Translations under genes and position numbers: made by a program
Shown: positions 1 through 10,701 of the stretch, piece after piece
Layout of the letters: each line of letters opens with the position of its first letter
How positions within the stretch are numbered: position 1 is the stretch's first letter
Notes under the pieces: generated by a model
Seen by the model: the letters and a program-made list of their open reading frames with translations, nothing else
Told to the model about the DNA's origin: nothing
The model's database searches: none
Assembly: GCF_000002425.4 (NCBI RefSeq)
Contig: NC_037265.1
Coordinates: forward strand, 10,580,707-10,644,706
DNA from: Physcomitrium patens
Lineage: Eukaryota; Streptophyta; Bryopsida; Funariales; Funariaceae
Direction: 5' to 3'
DNA: 64,000 nucleotides

Positions 1-174
1 TTGAAAATACCAATTGCAGGGAAGCGAGTAAAAATATTTAAACGAAGACACGCGGAGATGAATATGGAAGACCTTAATGAAGGTACAGAGATTCCGCTGC
101 AAGAAGATGAAAGTGATATGGATAATGAAGGTGACGACGACGAACTGGACAAAGACGTAGGGGATATATTCTGA
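1..174 (+). pseudogene. Element X: C-terminal end of a Ty3/gypsy-type polyprotein (partial)
   Basis: An open frame enters at base 1 and stops at 172-174, giving 57 residues. It begins with a basic stretch (KRVKIFKRRHAEM) and ends in a strongly acidic tail rich in D and E. It lies directly upstream of a polypurine tract and an LTR, so by position it is the last piece of the pol polyprotein of a plus-strand LTR retrotransposon; most of that element is outside the window. No chromodomain is visible in this tail. There are no stops within it, in contrast to the older elements nearby, which suggests a younger insertion. The assignment rests on context, not on a recognised domain. Confidence 0.55.
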
Positions 175-224
175 ATCAAATAGCAATTGGGTAAATTGGT
201 GCATACCGGAGGATGCACAGGTTC

Positions 225-236
225 AGAAGGGGTGGA
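225..236 (+). other. Element X polypurine tract
   Basis: AGAAGGGGTGGA immediately precedes the TG that opens the LTR at 237. This is the normal place and composition for the plus-strand primer of an LTR retrotransposon. Confidence 0.75.
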
Positions 237-1596
237 TGTCGTGTTGTGACACGAGTATATAGTGAAAATAAAAAAAAAGGGGAATTTTATTAATATTCAG
301 TTACCTCGAATATTGGGAACATCGACCAACTCCAGTACAAATATTGAGTGGTCAAGTTCAGTGACTCCGTTACAGTCAGCCGGGGCATACTGAAATGCCC
401 CATTCGATTCCAATAACGGGAGTCAGCAGGAAGAGAAGGACCAATTCACACGACGGGTTCGAGGAGCCAATTGGATCCAATTTCGATAATCTAATCCGGG
501 TCCTCTTACCCAATATGAGACCTGTATTGGTGGGGCAACCCAATGCAGTCTAGTTACAGGAAATCCAGTTCTTACTACGGGTCTTAGCCAATCTGATGCG
601 AAGACCAATTTGACCCAATTACGAGAACATCCAGGTTACTACGGGCATCTTTACCAATATAGGACCTGAATTGGTCGGGCGACTCAATGTGGTCCTGATT
701 ACGGGGTTCGATTCTGTTTCAGGCTGTCCTGTTCTCTGTGCCGTCTCAGAGAACGTTGTTTTCGGTAAATGGATTTCTTAAAGGTAAAAACGGAGGAGAA
801 AGCTTGGCGGCGAGAGCCAATTTCGAATCCAAGTTGAGGTGAGAGCCAATTTTGGATCCAAGCTTGAGGTGGGAGCCAATTCCGGATCTAAGACGGAAGA
901 TTGAAGAAATTCAGAGGATAAGGTTAGGGGGGATATAGTTTTGAGGTGGGTTTTTTTTGAGGGAAATCGAGGGGGGAGCTAGTTTTCAAGCTTCTGCAAG
1001 GTTACCAGTTCGGTTTTCATTGGAGGTTTTTTTTGAAGATCAAGGGAATTAGAGAGAGGAGCTTCATGCTTCGGGTCGGGGAAGGAAAGACATAGAATTT
1101 GGATTTTTCTTCTTCGTAGAGTTTTGGAAAGACTGAGGCAATCGCTGCTGAAGTCAGTGTTGTAATGGTGAATCGGGATTTTTAAATGAAGTGGGTTTGA
1201 ATACTCTTGACTGTTTTGTGAAATCGAGTTACGTCTGTGATTGAAGGATTAAAAGGGTGTCTATAGGATTGAGTATGCGGAGTGAATGAAATTTATTGGG
1301 TTAATCTAACAAGACAGTCAGTGGATACAAGATCGTAGGTACAAAGCAGTATTGAAGGTTAACAGTTTGGGTTGTACGGGGTTCTCTGTAACGTCTAGAG
1401 ACCTACCGGCTGGGGCAAAAAGGACTTCGACAAGCAGTCGAAGAGCACCCGTATAGATTTACGGTACATTGTTGCAGTCGTTTATATTCCAGCAGTCAAA
1501 AACTGATAGACTGCTTGACTATCGGTGAATCTCCATACTACCTTCTACAGCTAGACGCCCGACGCGTTCTCGAGCAGGAAAGCACGTAATACGACA
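237..1596 (+). repeat. Element X 3' LTR (1360 bp)
   Basis: The LTR starts TGTCGT and ends ACGACA, a perfect 6-bp inverted terminal repeat. It follows a polypurine tract and ends inside the RNase H coding region of an older minus-strand gypsy element (C), so the right insertion boundary is at 1596/1597. The next bases, CCGTT, should be the target duplication, but the partner copy lies left of the window. The LTR is visibly richer in G and C than the older elements, consistent with little decay. It holds a TATATA at about 251-256 and three imperfect 29-30-bp direct repeats at 812-895. The small open frames inside it look accidental. Confidence 0.85.
812..895 (+). repeat. Three imperfect ~30-bp direct repeats inside the X LTR
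   Basis: Units at 812-840, 841-870 and 871-895 share the core GAGCCAATT, then GGATC or a close variant, then AAG. They resemble LTR enhancer-type repeats, but no function can be read from the sequence. Confidence 0.7.
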
Positions 1597-2190
1597 CCGT
1601 TCTAATAGCAAAGTCAAAAGCATCAATGTCAAACGTATAAAGAAGATTAACATCATAAGGTTGTAATATTGAAGTAGTAATGAGTACATCTTTCAACTTA
1701 TCAAAGGCATTTTGTTGCTCTAGTTTCCATTCAAATGGGGCATCCTTCTCCAATAGGCTTGTGAATGATGTAGCAATGTGAGCAAATCGTCGAACATGAC
1801 AACGATTGTATCCAACAAGGCCTAAAAATAATCAAACTTCAAAAGCATCCTTAGGATTTGGCCAATCTTCCACTCCTTTCACCTTATCTTGCTCCATAAG
1901 TACGCCTTTAAAGGACACCATATGTCCCAAAAAAATAACTTCAGACTTCCAAAGTTTATATTTTAATTGCTTACAATAGAAGTGATTTTCTTGCAGTCAA
2001 TACAACATCTTTCATAAGTGTTGTTCATGCTCTTTAGAGATTTTACTATATACGAGGATATCATTAATGAAGACGACTATATACTTGTCCAAAAGATCTC
2101 AAAACAATCTATTCATGTGACCTATCAAAGAATTTATAGCATTGGTGAAGCCAAATAGTAAAATCAACCATTCAAATGTCTATAATACGC
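1597..2190 (-). pseudogene. Element C: gypsy reverse transcriptase C-terminal part and start of RNase H (fragment)
   Basis: On the minus strand the fragment runs from the RT region, with a degraded FGFTNA motif and an FINDILVYS motif (the YLDD box equivalent, with the aspartates altered to IND), to the RNase H-side start: PFEWKLEQQNAFDKLKDVL, then DIDAFDFAI. It is broken at 2190/2191 by element B and at 1596/1597 by the LTR of element X. The matching RT N-terminal half lies 13 kb away at 15122-15313 in the same orientation, so this is one gene split by a nested insertion. Several stops and frameshifts make it non-functional. Confidence 0.85.
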
Positions 2191-2504
2191 TGTTTTAATA
2201 TGTGAGGTCTTGCTTGAGAATGCTCCGGGCACCTGGCTGTAGAAGGAAGAATGGAAATTACAATAACAAAATCCTAATTCTAATAGAATACTAATAATGC
2301 TCTAATTAGACCATAATAATACTAAGCAAGCTTAATCAAATTCAATAAAGCCTCAAAGAAATTTTAAACAAACAATAAGAATTCTTAAAGAAATATTAAA
2401 AGGATCACAAATATCACTCAAATATATCTCAATTCAATCTTAATTTAATTCTAGTTAAAATCCTATTGAACTTCATTAAAACTTTAGGCCAAAACTAATT
2501 GAAT

Positions 2505-2885
2505 CTTTAATCATAATAAAATCCTAAGCCGTGAATCAAACCCTAAACAAACCTTAAACCAAATCCCAACCAAATTCTAAACCAAATCCTAACCAAATCC
2601 TAAAACCTAAATAAAACCCTAATTAAATCTTAAACCAAATCCTAATCCAAATCCTAATCAAATCCTAATCAAATCCTAAACCAAATCCTAAATCCTAAAT
2701 AAAACCCTAACTAAATCCTAAATCAAATCCTAATCCAAATCCTAAATCCTAAACCAAATTCTAATCAAATCCTAAATCCTAAAATAAATCCTAATCAAAT
2801 CTTAATCCTAAACAAAATCCTAATCTAAACCCTAATCAATCCTTAAACCAAATCCTAACCAAACCCTAAACCAAACCCTAGTAAT
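2505..2885. repeat. Telomere-like degenerate AAATCCTAA / AAACCCTAA array in the B LTR
   Basis: The block is almost wholly built of short units such as AAATCCTAATC, AAACCCTAA and AAATCCTAAACC, close to the plant telomere unit CCCTAAA. A collinear array lies in the other B LTR at about 13660-14045, so it belonged to the element before insertion. Confidence 0.85.
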
Positions 2886-3134
2886 TCCTAAAATAGATTT
2901 AAACCTCAGTAACTAATTAATGAACTGTTGATCTTAACTCAAATTTTTTACACTTCTTAAAAACTAAGTTCAAAACAAGCACAAAAAAAAAATGAAAAAG
3001 ATCAGAGTTACCAAATTCACGATATCTTCAAAAATGTACTCGGGTATTAGCTGGCCTCCTTCTCCAATCTTAATGCCAATTTTCCAGAGCCAATATCTCT
3101 CCTTTAAACTGTTCGATTCATCTCAAAATTCTCA

Positions 3135-3139
3135 TACAC
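3135..3139. other. Target site duplication of element A, left copy (TACAC)
   Basis: TACAC directly precedes the LTR at 3140 and is repeated directly after the right LTR at 9533-9537. The uninterrupted B LTR at about 14295 carries TACAC once at the same place. Confidence 0.95.
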
Positions 3140-3700
3140 TGTCAAGGACAAGAACTTGATAAAAAAATAATCTAGGTAAGTGAGCCTTCACTCAAAGGAA
3201 GGTAACAAAATATAAATAAATAAGTTTTTATATTGAAAGAAAAACTAGAATGGCTATTGCCAAAAGACAAGAAAACTAGAGATCCTTGAAACTAGACTAG
3301 AAGCAAGAAAGGAGTTGACAAGAGTGAAGAAGGCTTTACTCCTGTCTCTATATATACTATCTAACTAGGGGCTCCGTGGCGACGTTCTATAGGACCTCCA
3401 ATATGTGTTGACATTGTAGGACACATGCCTTGACTTACAAGGCAAGTTTTTCTACGTGTGGGCGATATAGTTAACTTGATCTTCAAGCTTACAATATGTA
3501 TGGCACATGGCCAACTTGTTGACCACGTTTTTAATCCAAAAAGTCAATTAAAGATACCTATGAAGTCAAAGCAGCATCTATGAAGCTTCTAGGAAGCTTC
3601 CATATTAAATACTATTGAATTAACTTGCTTTTACCTACGTTTACTTATTTCTACTTATTTGTATATGTAATTACTAGCTTACATGAATATGTCTGTGATA
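3140..3700 (-). repeat. Element A 3' LTR
   Basis: 561 bp, collinear with 8972-9532. The outer edge begins TGTCAAGG; the inner edge ends GTGATA, where the other LTR has ATGACA, so the terminal CA has mutated. A purine-rich tract on the minus strand abuts the inner edge. Confidence 0.95.
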
Positions 3701-4257
3701 TTACCCTCCCTTCTATGAACGAGTTCCATGAGAAGCGGTTATCATATGTTGAAAAAATCTATGATATGACGAATTGTATTTGCCACATACTCTGATCTTT
3801 GTTCTCTATGAAGATGATTGATAGGGCCTCTCAACCATCTGTAGTGTCCCATACGAGGGCGGGAAGACCACCCAATTATTTGACTCTTTTTAGGCCTTCA
3901 TAACTTCCTTCGAATAGAATATTTGGAACACCATCAGGAGTTGTTCCTACCTCTAGTAAAATCACCAAACATCGAGAGTCCCTTCTCAAATCGTGATACC
4001 AAACGCGTTGTATCTCACCATCTATTCAAGGAAGAACATGTCGTTCTTGAAGATCTTTATCTCGATTGCGTCGTCTTGAAGGTTGTGACAATCGTAATGT
4101 CTCGTCCGGCATGGCAGCAAATGAAGGCTCTTGAGTTGAATCCGCTGGTTGTTGGTTCTCCATCTCTTGAGCGCCACTACTACAATGAAGCTACGAACAA
4201 GAATTGAAAGTAGAATGTTATCTTGCCTAGATGTTGTTTCTTTTATAAAGAAGGTTT
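3701..4257 (-). other. Element A 3' untranslated region
   Basis: About 560 bp between the chromodomain stop (4258-4260) and the LTR. No coding domain is seen on either strand; the open frames here run antisense to or beyond the polyprotein and look accidental. Confidence 0.7.
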
Positions 4258-5706
4258 TCATCTTGATTTTGATGGATGTCGTCGATGAAAAGCCTCCACC
4301 GCCTTTGTTGCATTTACAAGATTCTTTATTGGCTGCCATGTGCGTTCACTAATACCATATCCGTGCCAATGGACAAGATATTCTAATTTATTTTGGCGTC
4401 GCCTTGAATCTAAGACTTCTTCTACTTCAAACTCTTCATTATTGTCCATTTCTATAGGAGGAGGTGGAGCTTGACGTCTTCTTGGTATGTCCACTGTCTT
4501 GTATGGTTCAAGAAGAGACACGTGGAATATTGGATGGATTTTCATTGACTCCGGTAGATATAAAGAATATGCAATTGGATTGATTTGTGTAGAAATAGAA
4601 AATGGTCTCAGCCTTTGATAGTCCAACTTGTCACAAGGACGAGTGGTCTTGATATTACGATGAAGTAGCCATACCTTATCACCCAAGAGGAATGGTGGTT
4701 GTTCCTTTCGATAGACATCCGTATTGACCTTTTATTGTTCTTGAGCCTCTTTTAACTGCGCCTTCATCGTTGCATGTAGCTCTGATAAATGAATCGCCAA
4801 ATCTTTCGCAGCAGGATTATCAACTTTTTAAAAGTCAAAAGTATTAAGTCATGGATGATAACCATAATTAGTAAAGAAAGGTGTTTGTTTTATAGAAGAA
4901 TGTACCATGTTATTCTAAGCAAACTCTGCCAATGGCAAAAGAGTTGTCCAATCATCTTGTTGGTAGTTAATGGTACATCTTAAATATTACTCCAAAACTT
5001 GATTAACACGCTCCGTTTATCCATCAGTTTGAGGATGGAATGCCGAAGATAGTTTTATATCTACTTTAAGAATCTTGAAAAGAGTCCGCCAAAATCTTGA
5101 TACAAATTGAGTTCTCCTACCTGATATAATATCCTTAAGTAATCGATGATAGCGATAGATATTGTCAAGAAAGAGCTTAGCTGTTTCTTCACTTGTGATA
5201 GATTTTGTACATGGTACAAAATGTGCCATCTTGGTAAAACGATCTACTATCACGAATATAGAATCATAAGAACTTGAGATTGGAAGATTTGTCATGAAGT
5301 CCATAGAAACAGAAGACCATGGTTGTTCTGGAATGGATAATCGCTGAAGAAGTCCAAAGGGTCGATGACGAGGAGTTATTGATCTTGAGCAAACATCACA
5401 TGATTGTACAAAATCTTTGATTGCCTTCCATATTTGAGACCACCAAAAATCCCTAGATATCAGCTCCAAAGTCTTATTATATCCAAAATGTCCTGTTGTT
5501 GGGAAGTCGTGATGAGCTTGAAAAACACGTAAACATGCTTCTCCTTCTGGAACATATAGGCGTCCTTCAAAATAGAGTAGGTTGTTCTTGAATTCAAATT
5601 TAGAGGGATCATGAGATTTAGAAGAATTATTCTTGATATCATGAACAAGAGGGTTTGAAGACATACTTAATTGGACTTGCTTAAGAAAAGTTAAATCAAC
5701 AGTCAA
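4258..5706 (-). pseudogene. Element A integrase with C-terminal chromodomain
   Basis: The zinc-binding HHCC region is present as HHDF..GHFGYNKTLEL..CDVC. The core follows with SMDFMTNLP (first catalytic Asp), but the second site reads SGRRTQF where the family has SDRGTQF, so that aspartate is lost. After a stop at 5017-5019 and others in 4687-5016, the frame reopens with the GDKVWLLHRNIKT motif and a chromodomain (EFEVEEVLDSRRRQNK, then EYLVHWHGYGISERTWQP). In this family the chromodomain steers integration towards particular chromatin; here it is well preserved although the integrase core is dead. All segments share one phase. Confidence 0.9.
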
Positions 5707-5745
5707 TGTTGATTTTATTGCTCGAAGATGAAATTGCTTCGACTT

Positions 5746-6357
5746 CTAGAGAACCATTCTTTGTTGCTCAAAAGCTGCATCTCTTTCTTTTGGTGCAAGA
5801 TAAGAACGTCTAGACAAGGCATTGGACAAACCTTGTTGTTTTCCTAGCTGATAAGTGATGATGAACTCAAATCTTGATAAAGACATGCTCCAACGAGCTT
5901 GACGACGATTTAATACACTTGCTGATATAAAATATTTGAGGTTTTTATGATCCATATATACAATGACTAGACTAGAAGCGCCTTCTAGATAATGATGCCA
6001 TTCTTGAAAAGAATCCACAATTGCAAGAAGTTCTTTGTTGTGGATCTCATAATTGATTTCTGCTGCTGAAAATTTTTTTGAATGAAAGGCTACTAGATGA
6101 AGTTTTTCATCTGTTCCCATTTGTGTTAAAACCGCACTCGGAGCAAAGTTTGATGCATCTGTTTCCATAAAGAATGCTTTGGAAAAATCAACACGATACA
6201 AGATTGGTGCAGAAACAAACGCTGTCTTCAAAGATTCAAAAATAACTTTCGCTTCTTGATTCCATTGGAGTTTGTCTTTATAAGTCAAACGTATAAGTCG
6301 AGCCGCAATTGGAGAGAAGTCTTTGATGAAGATCCGATAGTAGGTTGCAAATCCCAA
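5746..6357 (-). pseudogene. Element A RNase H domain
   Basis: 203 codons in the same phase as RT upstream and integrase downstream. Motifs typical of gypsy RNase H are visible: FMETDASNFAPSAVLTQ, then HLVAFHSKKFSAAEINYEIHNKELLAIVDSFQEWHHYL, cited here only as landmarks, then VYMDHKNLKYF. The catalytic D, E and D positions of the RNase H fold can be matched. A single stop at 5746-5748 separates it from the integrase. It removes template RNA during reverse transcription in active relatives. Confidence 0.9.
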
Positions 6358-6393
6358 AAAACATTGGACATCTCTTACCGTTTTTGGGATCTT

Positions 6394-6903
6394 TTAATCT
6401 ATAATAGTTTGAACTTTCTTAAGATCCATCATAAGTCCATCATTTGAAATGATGTAACTTAAGAAATCGACTTGAGTAGTGTAGAATACACACTTTTCTA
6501 TCTTGGCATAGAGTCCTGCATCTCTTAATTTTTGTAACACACGACGAACATGAAGTTCATGTTCTTTTGGATTCTTAGAATAGATCAAGATGTCGTCTAG
6601 ATAACATACCATAAAATCGTCCAAAAACTCTCGAAAAACATCATTCATTAGATGTTGAAAAGCTGCTAGTGCATTTGTAAGTTCAAAAGGCATGACGTTG
6701 TATTCAAAATGTCCATACCTAGTTCGAAACGCAGTCTTCCATTCATCTCCTTCTTTAATGCGTAGTAGATTATATGCTCTTTGAAGATCTATTTTTGTAT
6801 AGATCTTAGCTTGATTCAGCTGATCAAGAAGTCCAGATATTAAAGGTAGTGGATACCTGTTCTTGATGGTAATCATGTTGAGTCCTCGATAATCAACACA
6901 CAT
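6394..6903 (-). pseudogene. Element A reverse transcriptase, core domains
   Basis: The open stretch starts at [20 protein letters not shown] and carries [13 protein letters not shown], then [20 protein letters not shown] (FG altered to FE), and an intact [10 protein letters not shown] catalytic box. It ends in a stop at 6394-6396 and continues in phase with RNase H. The fingers region upstream (6904-7358) is present but lies in another phase with stops, so at least one indel has broken pol between protease and RT. The YLDD box survives, unlike in element D. Confidence 0.92.
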
Positions 6904-7358
6904 CTATAATAATCCATCTTTTTTTTCACAAATAGAATTGGAGCTCATGTCAGAGATTTAGAATGGCGTATGAAATTCTTGGCTAGATTTTCTTCAATAT
7001 ACTCATTTAGTTCAATCAACTCAATTTGTGATAAACTGTAGATTGGTCTGAATAGCGGTTGTGCTCTTTCTTGAAGGTCAATTGAGCAATCATAGGGACG
7101 ATGTTTCGAGAGTGTATCCGCATTCTTTTTTTCGAATACATCTTGAAATTCTTGATATTGGCTTGGAATGCCATTTGAAGTCTTTTCACGAGTAGGAACA
7201 CGTGTGGCATAAATAATTTATGGTGATTCTTTCATAGCAGCATGCAAGAAAGCTTTTGTACCTATAAATATGGGTTTAATTGAACTGGACTTATGACTCT
7301 CTACTTGCTTAACTACACTGTTAGTTATACTTTTAGAGAAAGTGAGAGTTCGGGAAAT

Positions 7359-7745
7359 TCAGTCTATTTGAGGGTTGTATTTTTCTAACCACGATAAACC
7401 TAAAATGACCGGATTAGATGGAGATCTAATGATATTAAATACTACAAAACTATTATGACCATTGATTATTACTTCTATAGGAAGAGTTTCATGAGTAATA
7501 TCTCCAGAAGACAATGGACGTTCATCTATGACTTCTACATGAACAGGTTTAGTTTTCTTTACTAAAGATATGCTATGTCTTTTAGTAAATTCTTCATCTA
7601 AAAAACACGTTGAGGCTCTCGAATCTAACAAGGCAGAGACTTTATAATGTTTAAGTCCTAAAATAATATTTAATGTAAAATAAAGAGAGGGCTCTAAGGA
7701 GAGAATAGGACCTTTACTAGATGTTGTATAAGGTTCTAGCTGCAC
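7359..7745 (-). pseudogene. Element A retropepsin-type protease
   Basis: The active-site motif reads LLDSRAST, where the family has LLDSGAST, so the glycine beside the catalytic aspartate has become Arg (a G-to-A change). Later motifs ILGLSWLEKYNPQID are typical of plant gypsy proteases. The frame is shifted relative to gag, and the gag stop (7751-7753) lies just before it. The same arrangement is seen in elements D and F, so the frame change at the gag-pol border may be ancestral. Confidence 0.85.
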
Positions 7746-7750
7746 GGTCC

Positions 7751-8758
7751 CTATTGTAGCTGGAAAAACTCGTTTTTTGACATATTGTTTTCTTTCATAG
7801 CCATACTCCTCATTTTGTGATTATGTTGTTTCTTTGGATAATGTTGAGCAGTGTGCTTTGGTTTTCCATAATATATACATAATCCTTCTTGACGACGACG
7901 AGTCTTTTCTTGCTCAGTAAGAGGCTTGAAACGTACTGAATCAATTTGCATATCCTCTACTTCTGAATGTATGTGTTGAAGAGGTGTTGGTGTTGCCATT
8001 GAATTATAGTAATGTTGAGGTCCACTTGTACGATTCTCAAATCGAAATTCAAAAAGGTGATTGTCGATCTTCACAGCAAAGTCAATTATTTGACTCAATG
8101 TTTGAGGATCAGGTAAGTTGAGCATTAATTTTTTTACCTCATATTGTAATCCATAGAGAAATTGGCTAATAAGTACAGCATCATTCCATTTGATATCAGT
8201 TGCAAGTTGTCAAAATTGTGAAGCATACAACGTTACTGATCGATTGTCTTGTCGTAAAATACGGATCTTATTGGTTGCAACACGAATTACATCATATTTT
8301 CTATACATGGATCGAAACTCCGCTAGAAAAGTCTCTAGATTATCCAATATTGGATCTCGTTGTTCAACAAAAGATGAAAACCACGATAGTGCTGAACCTG
8401 AAAGAAGCATATCAATGAACTTAACTTGCGATCTTGGAGTTGGATAGCTTTGGGATTGAAGTTCAATCACAAGTTGCACTTGATTCATAAATCCTCGAAA
8501 CTTGGATCTGGTGCCATCAAACTTCTTAGATAGGACAATTCTTGGTTCTCTAATATTTGAAGGACGTTCCACTATAGAAAAAAAGACATGGTTTGGTGCA
8601 GATGTTGAAGCAGCTCCAATCATTTCTATATCTTCACTTCTTGCCAATTTTGTTGCTCCGTGTGGTGGTAAATTGAGTTGATGCATCGCAAGCATTAACT
8701 CCCTCAATTGCTCTTACATTTGTGCCATTGCATTCTTTATTTCAACAAGTTCTGCCAT
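7751..8758 (-). pseudogene. Element A gag
   Basis: The frame begins at an ATG at 8758 and stays in one phase to a stop at 7751-7753, with internal stops near 8716 and 8208 that fit CAA-to-TAA and CGA-to-TGA changes. The capsid-like part has KKFDGTRSKFRGFMNQVQL and SALSWFSSFVEQ. The zinc knuckle near the C terminus reads CIYYGKPKHTAQHYPKK: two of the three cysteines of the C-C-H-C pattern have become tyrosine, again G-to-A. Element D starts with the same protein (ATG at 20872). Confidence 0.88.
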
Positions 8759-8971
8759 AATAACACTTAGAAAAGAGAAGATGTCTAATATCGCTTAAGA
8801 CAAATAGAAGAGAGGACTTGAGAACAAAGAAAATACTAAGGACAATATCAATTTAGAAGAGGGGTAATCTACAACTTCTAATATGCTTATATCTTATCAA
8901 GAAAAAGGGGTAATCCACTCTTAATCAAGATTAGACAAAGCTCTGATATTGTAGGTGTACTCTTATCAATC

Positions 8972-9532
8972 TGTCAAGGAGAAGAACTCGATAAAAAAAT
9001 AATCCAAACAAGTGAGCCTTCACTCAAAGAAATGTAACAAAATATAAATAAATAAGTTTGTATATTGAAAGAGAAACTAGAATGGCTATTGCCAAAAGAC
9101 AAGAAAATTAGAGACCCTTGAAACTAGACTAGAAGCAAGAAAGGAGTTGACAAGAGTGAAGAAGGCTTCATTCTTGTCTCTATATACAGTATCTAACTAG
9201 GGGCTATATGACGACATTCCATAGGACCTCCAATATGTGTTGACTTTGTAGGACACATGCCTTGACGTACAAGGTAAGATTTTCTATGCATGGGCTACAT
9301 AGTTAGCTTGATCTTCAAGCTAATAACATGTGTGGCACATGGCCAACTTGTTGACCACGTTTTTAATCCAAAAAGTCAATTAAAGACACCTATGAAGTCA
9401 AAGCAGCGTCTATGAAGCTTTTAGGAAGCTTCCATATTAAATACTATAGAATTAACTTACTTTTACCTACTTTTATTTACTTCTACCTATTTGTATATGT
9501 AATTACTAGCTTACATGAGTATGTCCATGACA
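8972..9532 (-). repeat. Element A 5' LTR
   Basis: 561 bp, TGTCAAGG at the inner edge and ATGACA at the outer edge, followed by the TACAC duplication. It is nearly collinear with the other LTR, with scattered, mostly transition differences. A TATATA at about 9181 lies in the promoter-like middle part. Confidence 0.95.
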
Positions 9533-9537
9533 TACAC
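9533..9537. other. Target site duplication of element A, right copy (TACAC)
   Basis: Second copy of the 5-bp duplication. After it the interrupted B LTR resumes with ATAGAAAAACAAG, exactly as in the intact copy at about 14300. Confidence 0.95.
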
Positions 9538-10326
9538 ATAGAAAAACAAGTCTAATATCCTCTCACACATGTTTCACTCCAATCCAACCAGTAGATTGTA
9601 TGAAATCTTAAAAAACCTTACTTGACCTAAAATTCTACTTTCTTAGACCTTGATCCATTTAAACCTCAATATCCTTCAATTCAACCATTAGATCGAGCTC
9701 AAATTCACGATTTATATTAAACACAACTATAACCATAAACCTACAAAATTCCACCTATAGATCTATTACATAACTCTTGAAATCATCCAAAACATAAACC
9801 CTATTTTATTTCATAAAATCCAAATCATCCGAAACAAACCTTGACTTTGCAAAGCTATTACAAAGTCAATACAGATCCAAATCACCCAAAATCAACATTT
9901 CTAGAAATCTTTTTCAATCTTCTATTAAACTCCACTCTCCGATTTGCCAAAGAGTCCTTGAATCGCTGTCAGAGCACGGTTTTGTGCCTCGGGGTCTTAT
10001 TTCAATCCAGGTTCATAACCAGTCCTCTTCAGGTATCAACTTTCGTCTTCTTGAGGTAATTTTTACTAATTTTGCACTTCTAACTCCTCCCTACATATGC
10101 CTATATCCTTTATTTTTCTAATCTATCTTATTTTGCCTTATTTATGGCCTTACAAAGTAAATAGAAGCATAGTTTGCAAATAGGCAGCATTAGCACCTTT
10201 AATTTTTCTACCCTTTGACTAATATCTATTTTTCCAAGATAATTTGCTACAATATTTTTGAAGTGAGATCCTAAAACCTGATATTTTCTTCACCCTTTTA
10301 CTTGTTATCCATGTTACATCATGACA
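9538..10326 (-). repeat. Element B 3' LTR, inner part
   Basis: 789 bp collinear with 14300-15088. It ends ATCATGACA at 10326; on the minus strand this is the LTR start TGTCATGAT, directly preceded by a polypurine tract (complement of 10327-10337, GGGGAGGTGGA). Confidence 0.92.
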
Positions 10327-10337
10327 TCCACCTCCCC
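10327..10337 (-). other. Element B polypurine tract
   Basis: The minus strand reads GGGGAGGTGGA directly before the LTR start TGTCATGA. This fixes the LTR edge and the minus orientation of element B. Confidence 0.85.
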
Positions 10338-10669
10338 TGAACTTGTGCATCCTCTGGTATACACCAAATAATCCAACTTTGTTTGATTTATACAATATTT
10401 TCAATGTCCTCATCCAATTCTTCTTATTCATATTCGCTATTCAAATCAAAGTCATCTTGTTGTCTTGAAAGATTTATATTTTTGACAAAGTCTTCTATAA
10501 TTATTTATATTTGCTTTTGTTTGAGTATCTTCACTTGCTTCCATTGTCATCATCCTTTAATCCAATATATGCAATTTTCTCCAAGAATCTTCCAATCCAT
10601 TTTCTTGATAAATACCAAAAATCTTTCATTACCTTCTAATGTTTCTAACTCATATAATTCTTTCTCAAT

Positions 10670-10671
<2 letters not shown>

Positions 10672-10701
<30 letters not shown>

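Larger units (their letters stand above)
2191..3139 (-). repeat. Element B 3' LTR, outer part (split by element A)
   Basis: This 949-bp block is collinear with 13352-14300, the outer part of B's other LTR. It opens TGTTTTAATATGTGAGG, compared with TGTCGTAATATGTGAGG in the other copy. It stops at CTCATACAC, where element A begins, and B's LTR resumes at 9538. The two pieces sum to 1738 bp, against 1737 bp for the intact LTR. It contains a long array of AAATCCTAA/AAACCCTAA-like units. Confidence 0.9.
3140..9532 (-). mobile_element. Element A: complete Ty3/gypsy chromovirus, inserted in the LTR of element B
   Basis: Both LTRs are 561 bp (3140-3700 and 8972-9532), flanked by a perfect 5-bp duplication TACAC. 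Coding runs on the minus strand: gag, protease, RT, RNase H, integrase and C-terminal chromodomain. A polypurine tract lies next to the 3' LTR (complement of about 3701-3714). The frame from RT to chromodomain (6903 down to 4258) stays open in one phase except for scattered stops. The integrase has lost one catalytic aspartate. The element is therefore complete in structure but dead in sequence. D and E in this window are the same family; F is a close relative. Confidence 0.95.

Noticed and set aside
423-608. 61-codon minus-strand open frame in the X LTR
   Set aside because: Lies within LTR sequence, has no domain, and open frames of this size are expected by chance in GC-richer DNA.
2505-2885. 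A real telomere or interstitial telomere fusion scar
   Set aside because: The array is duplicated at the same position in both LTRs of element B, so it is part of the element.
3923-4352. Plus-strand open frames of 67-94 codons
   Set aside because: Overlap antisense the 3' region and chromodomain of element A, whose minus-strand reading explains the sequence.
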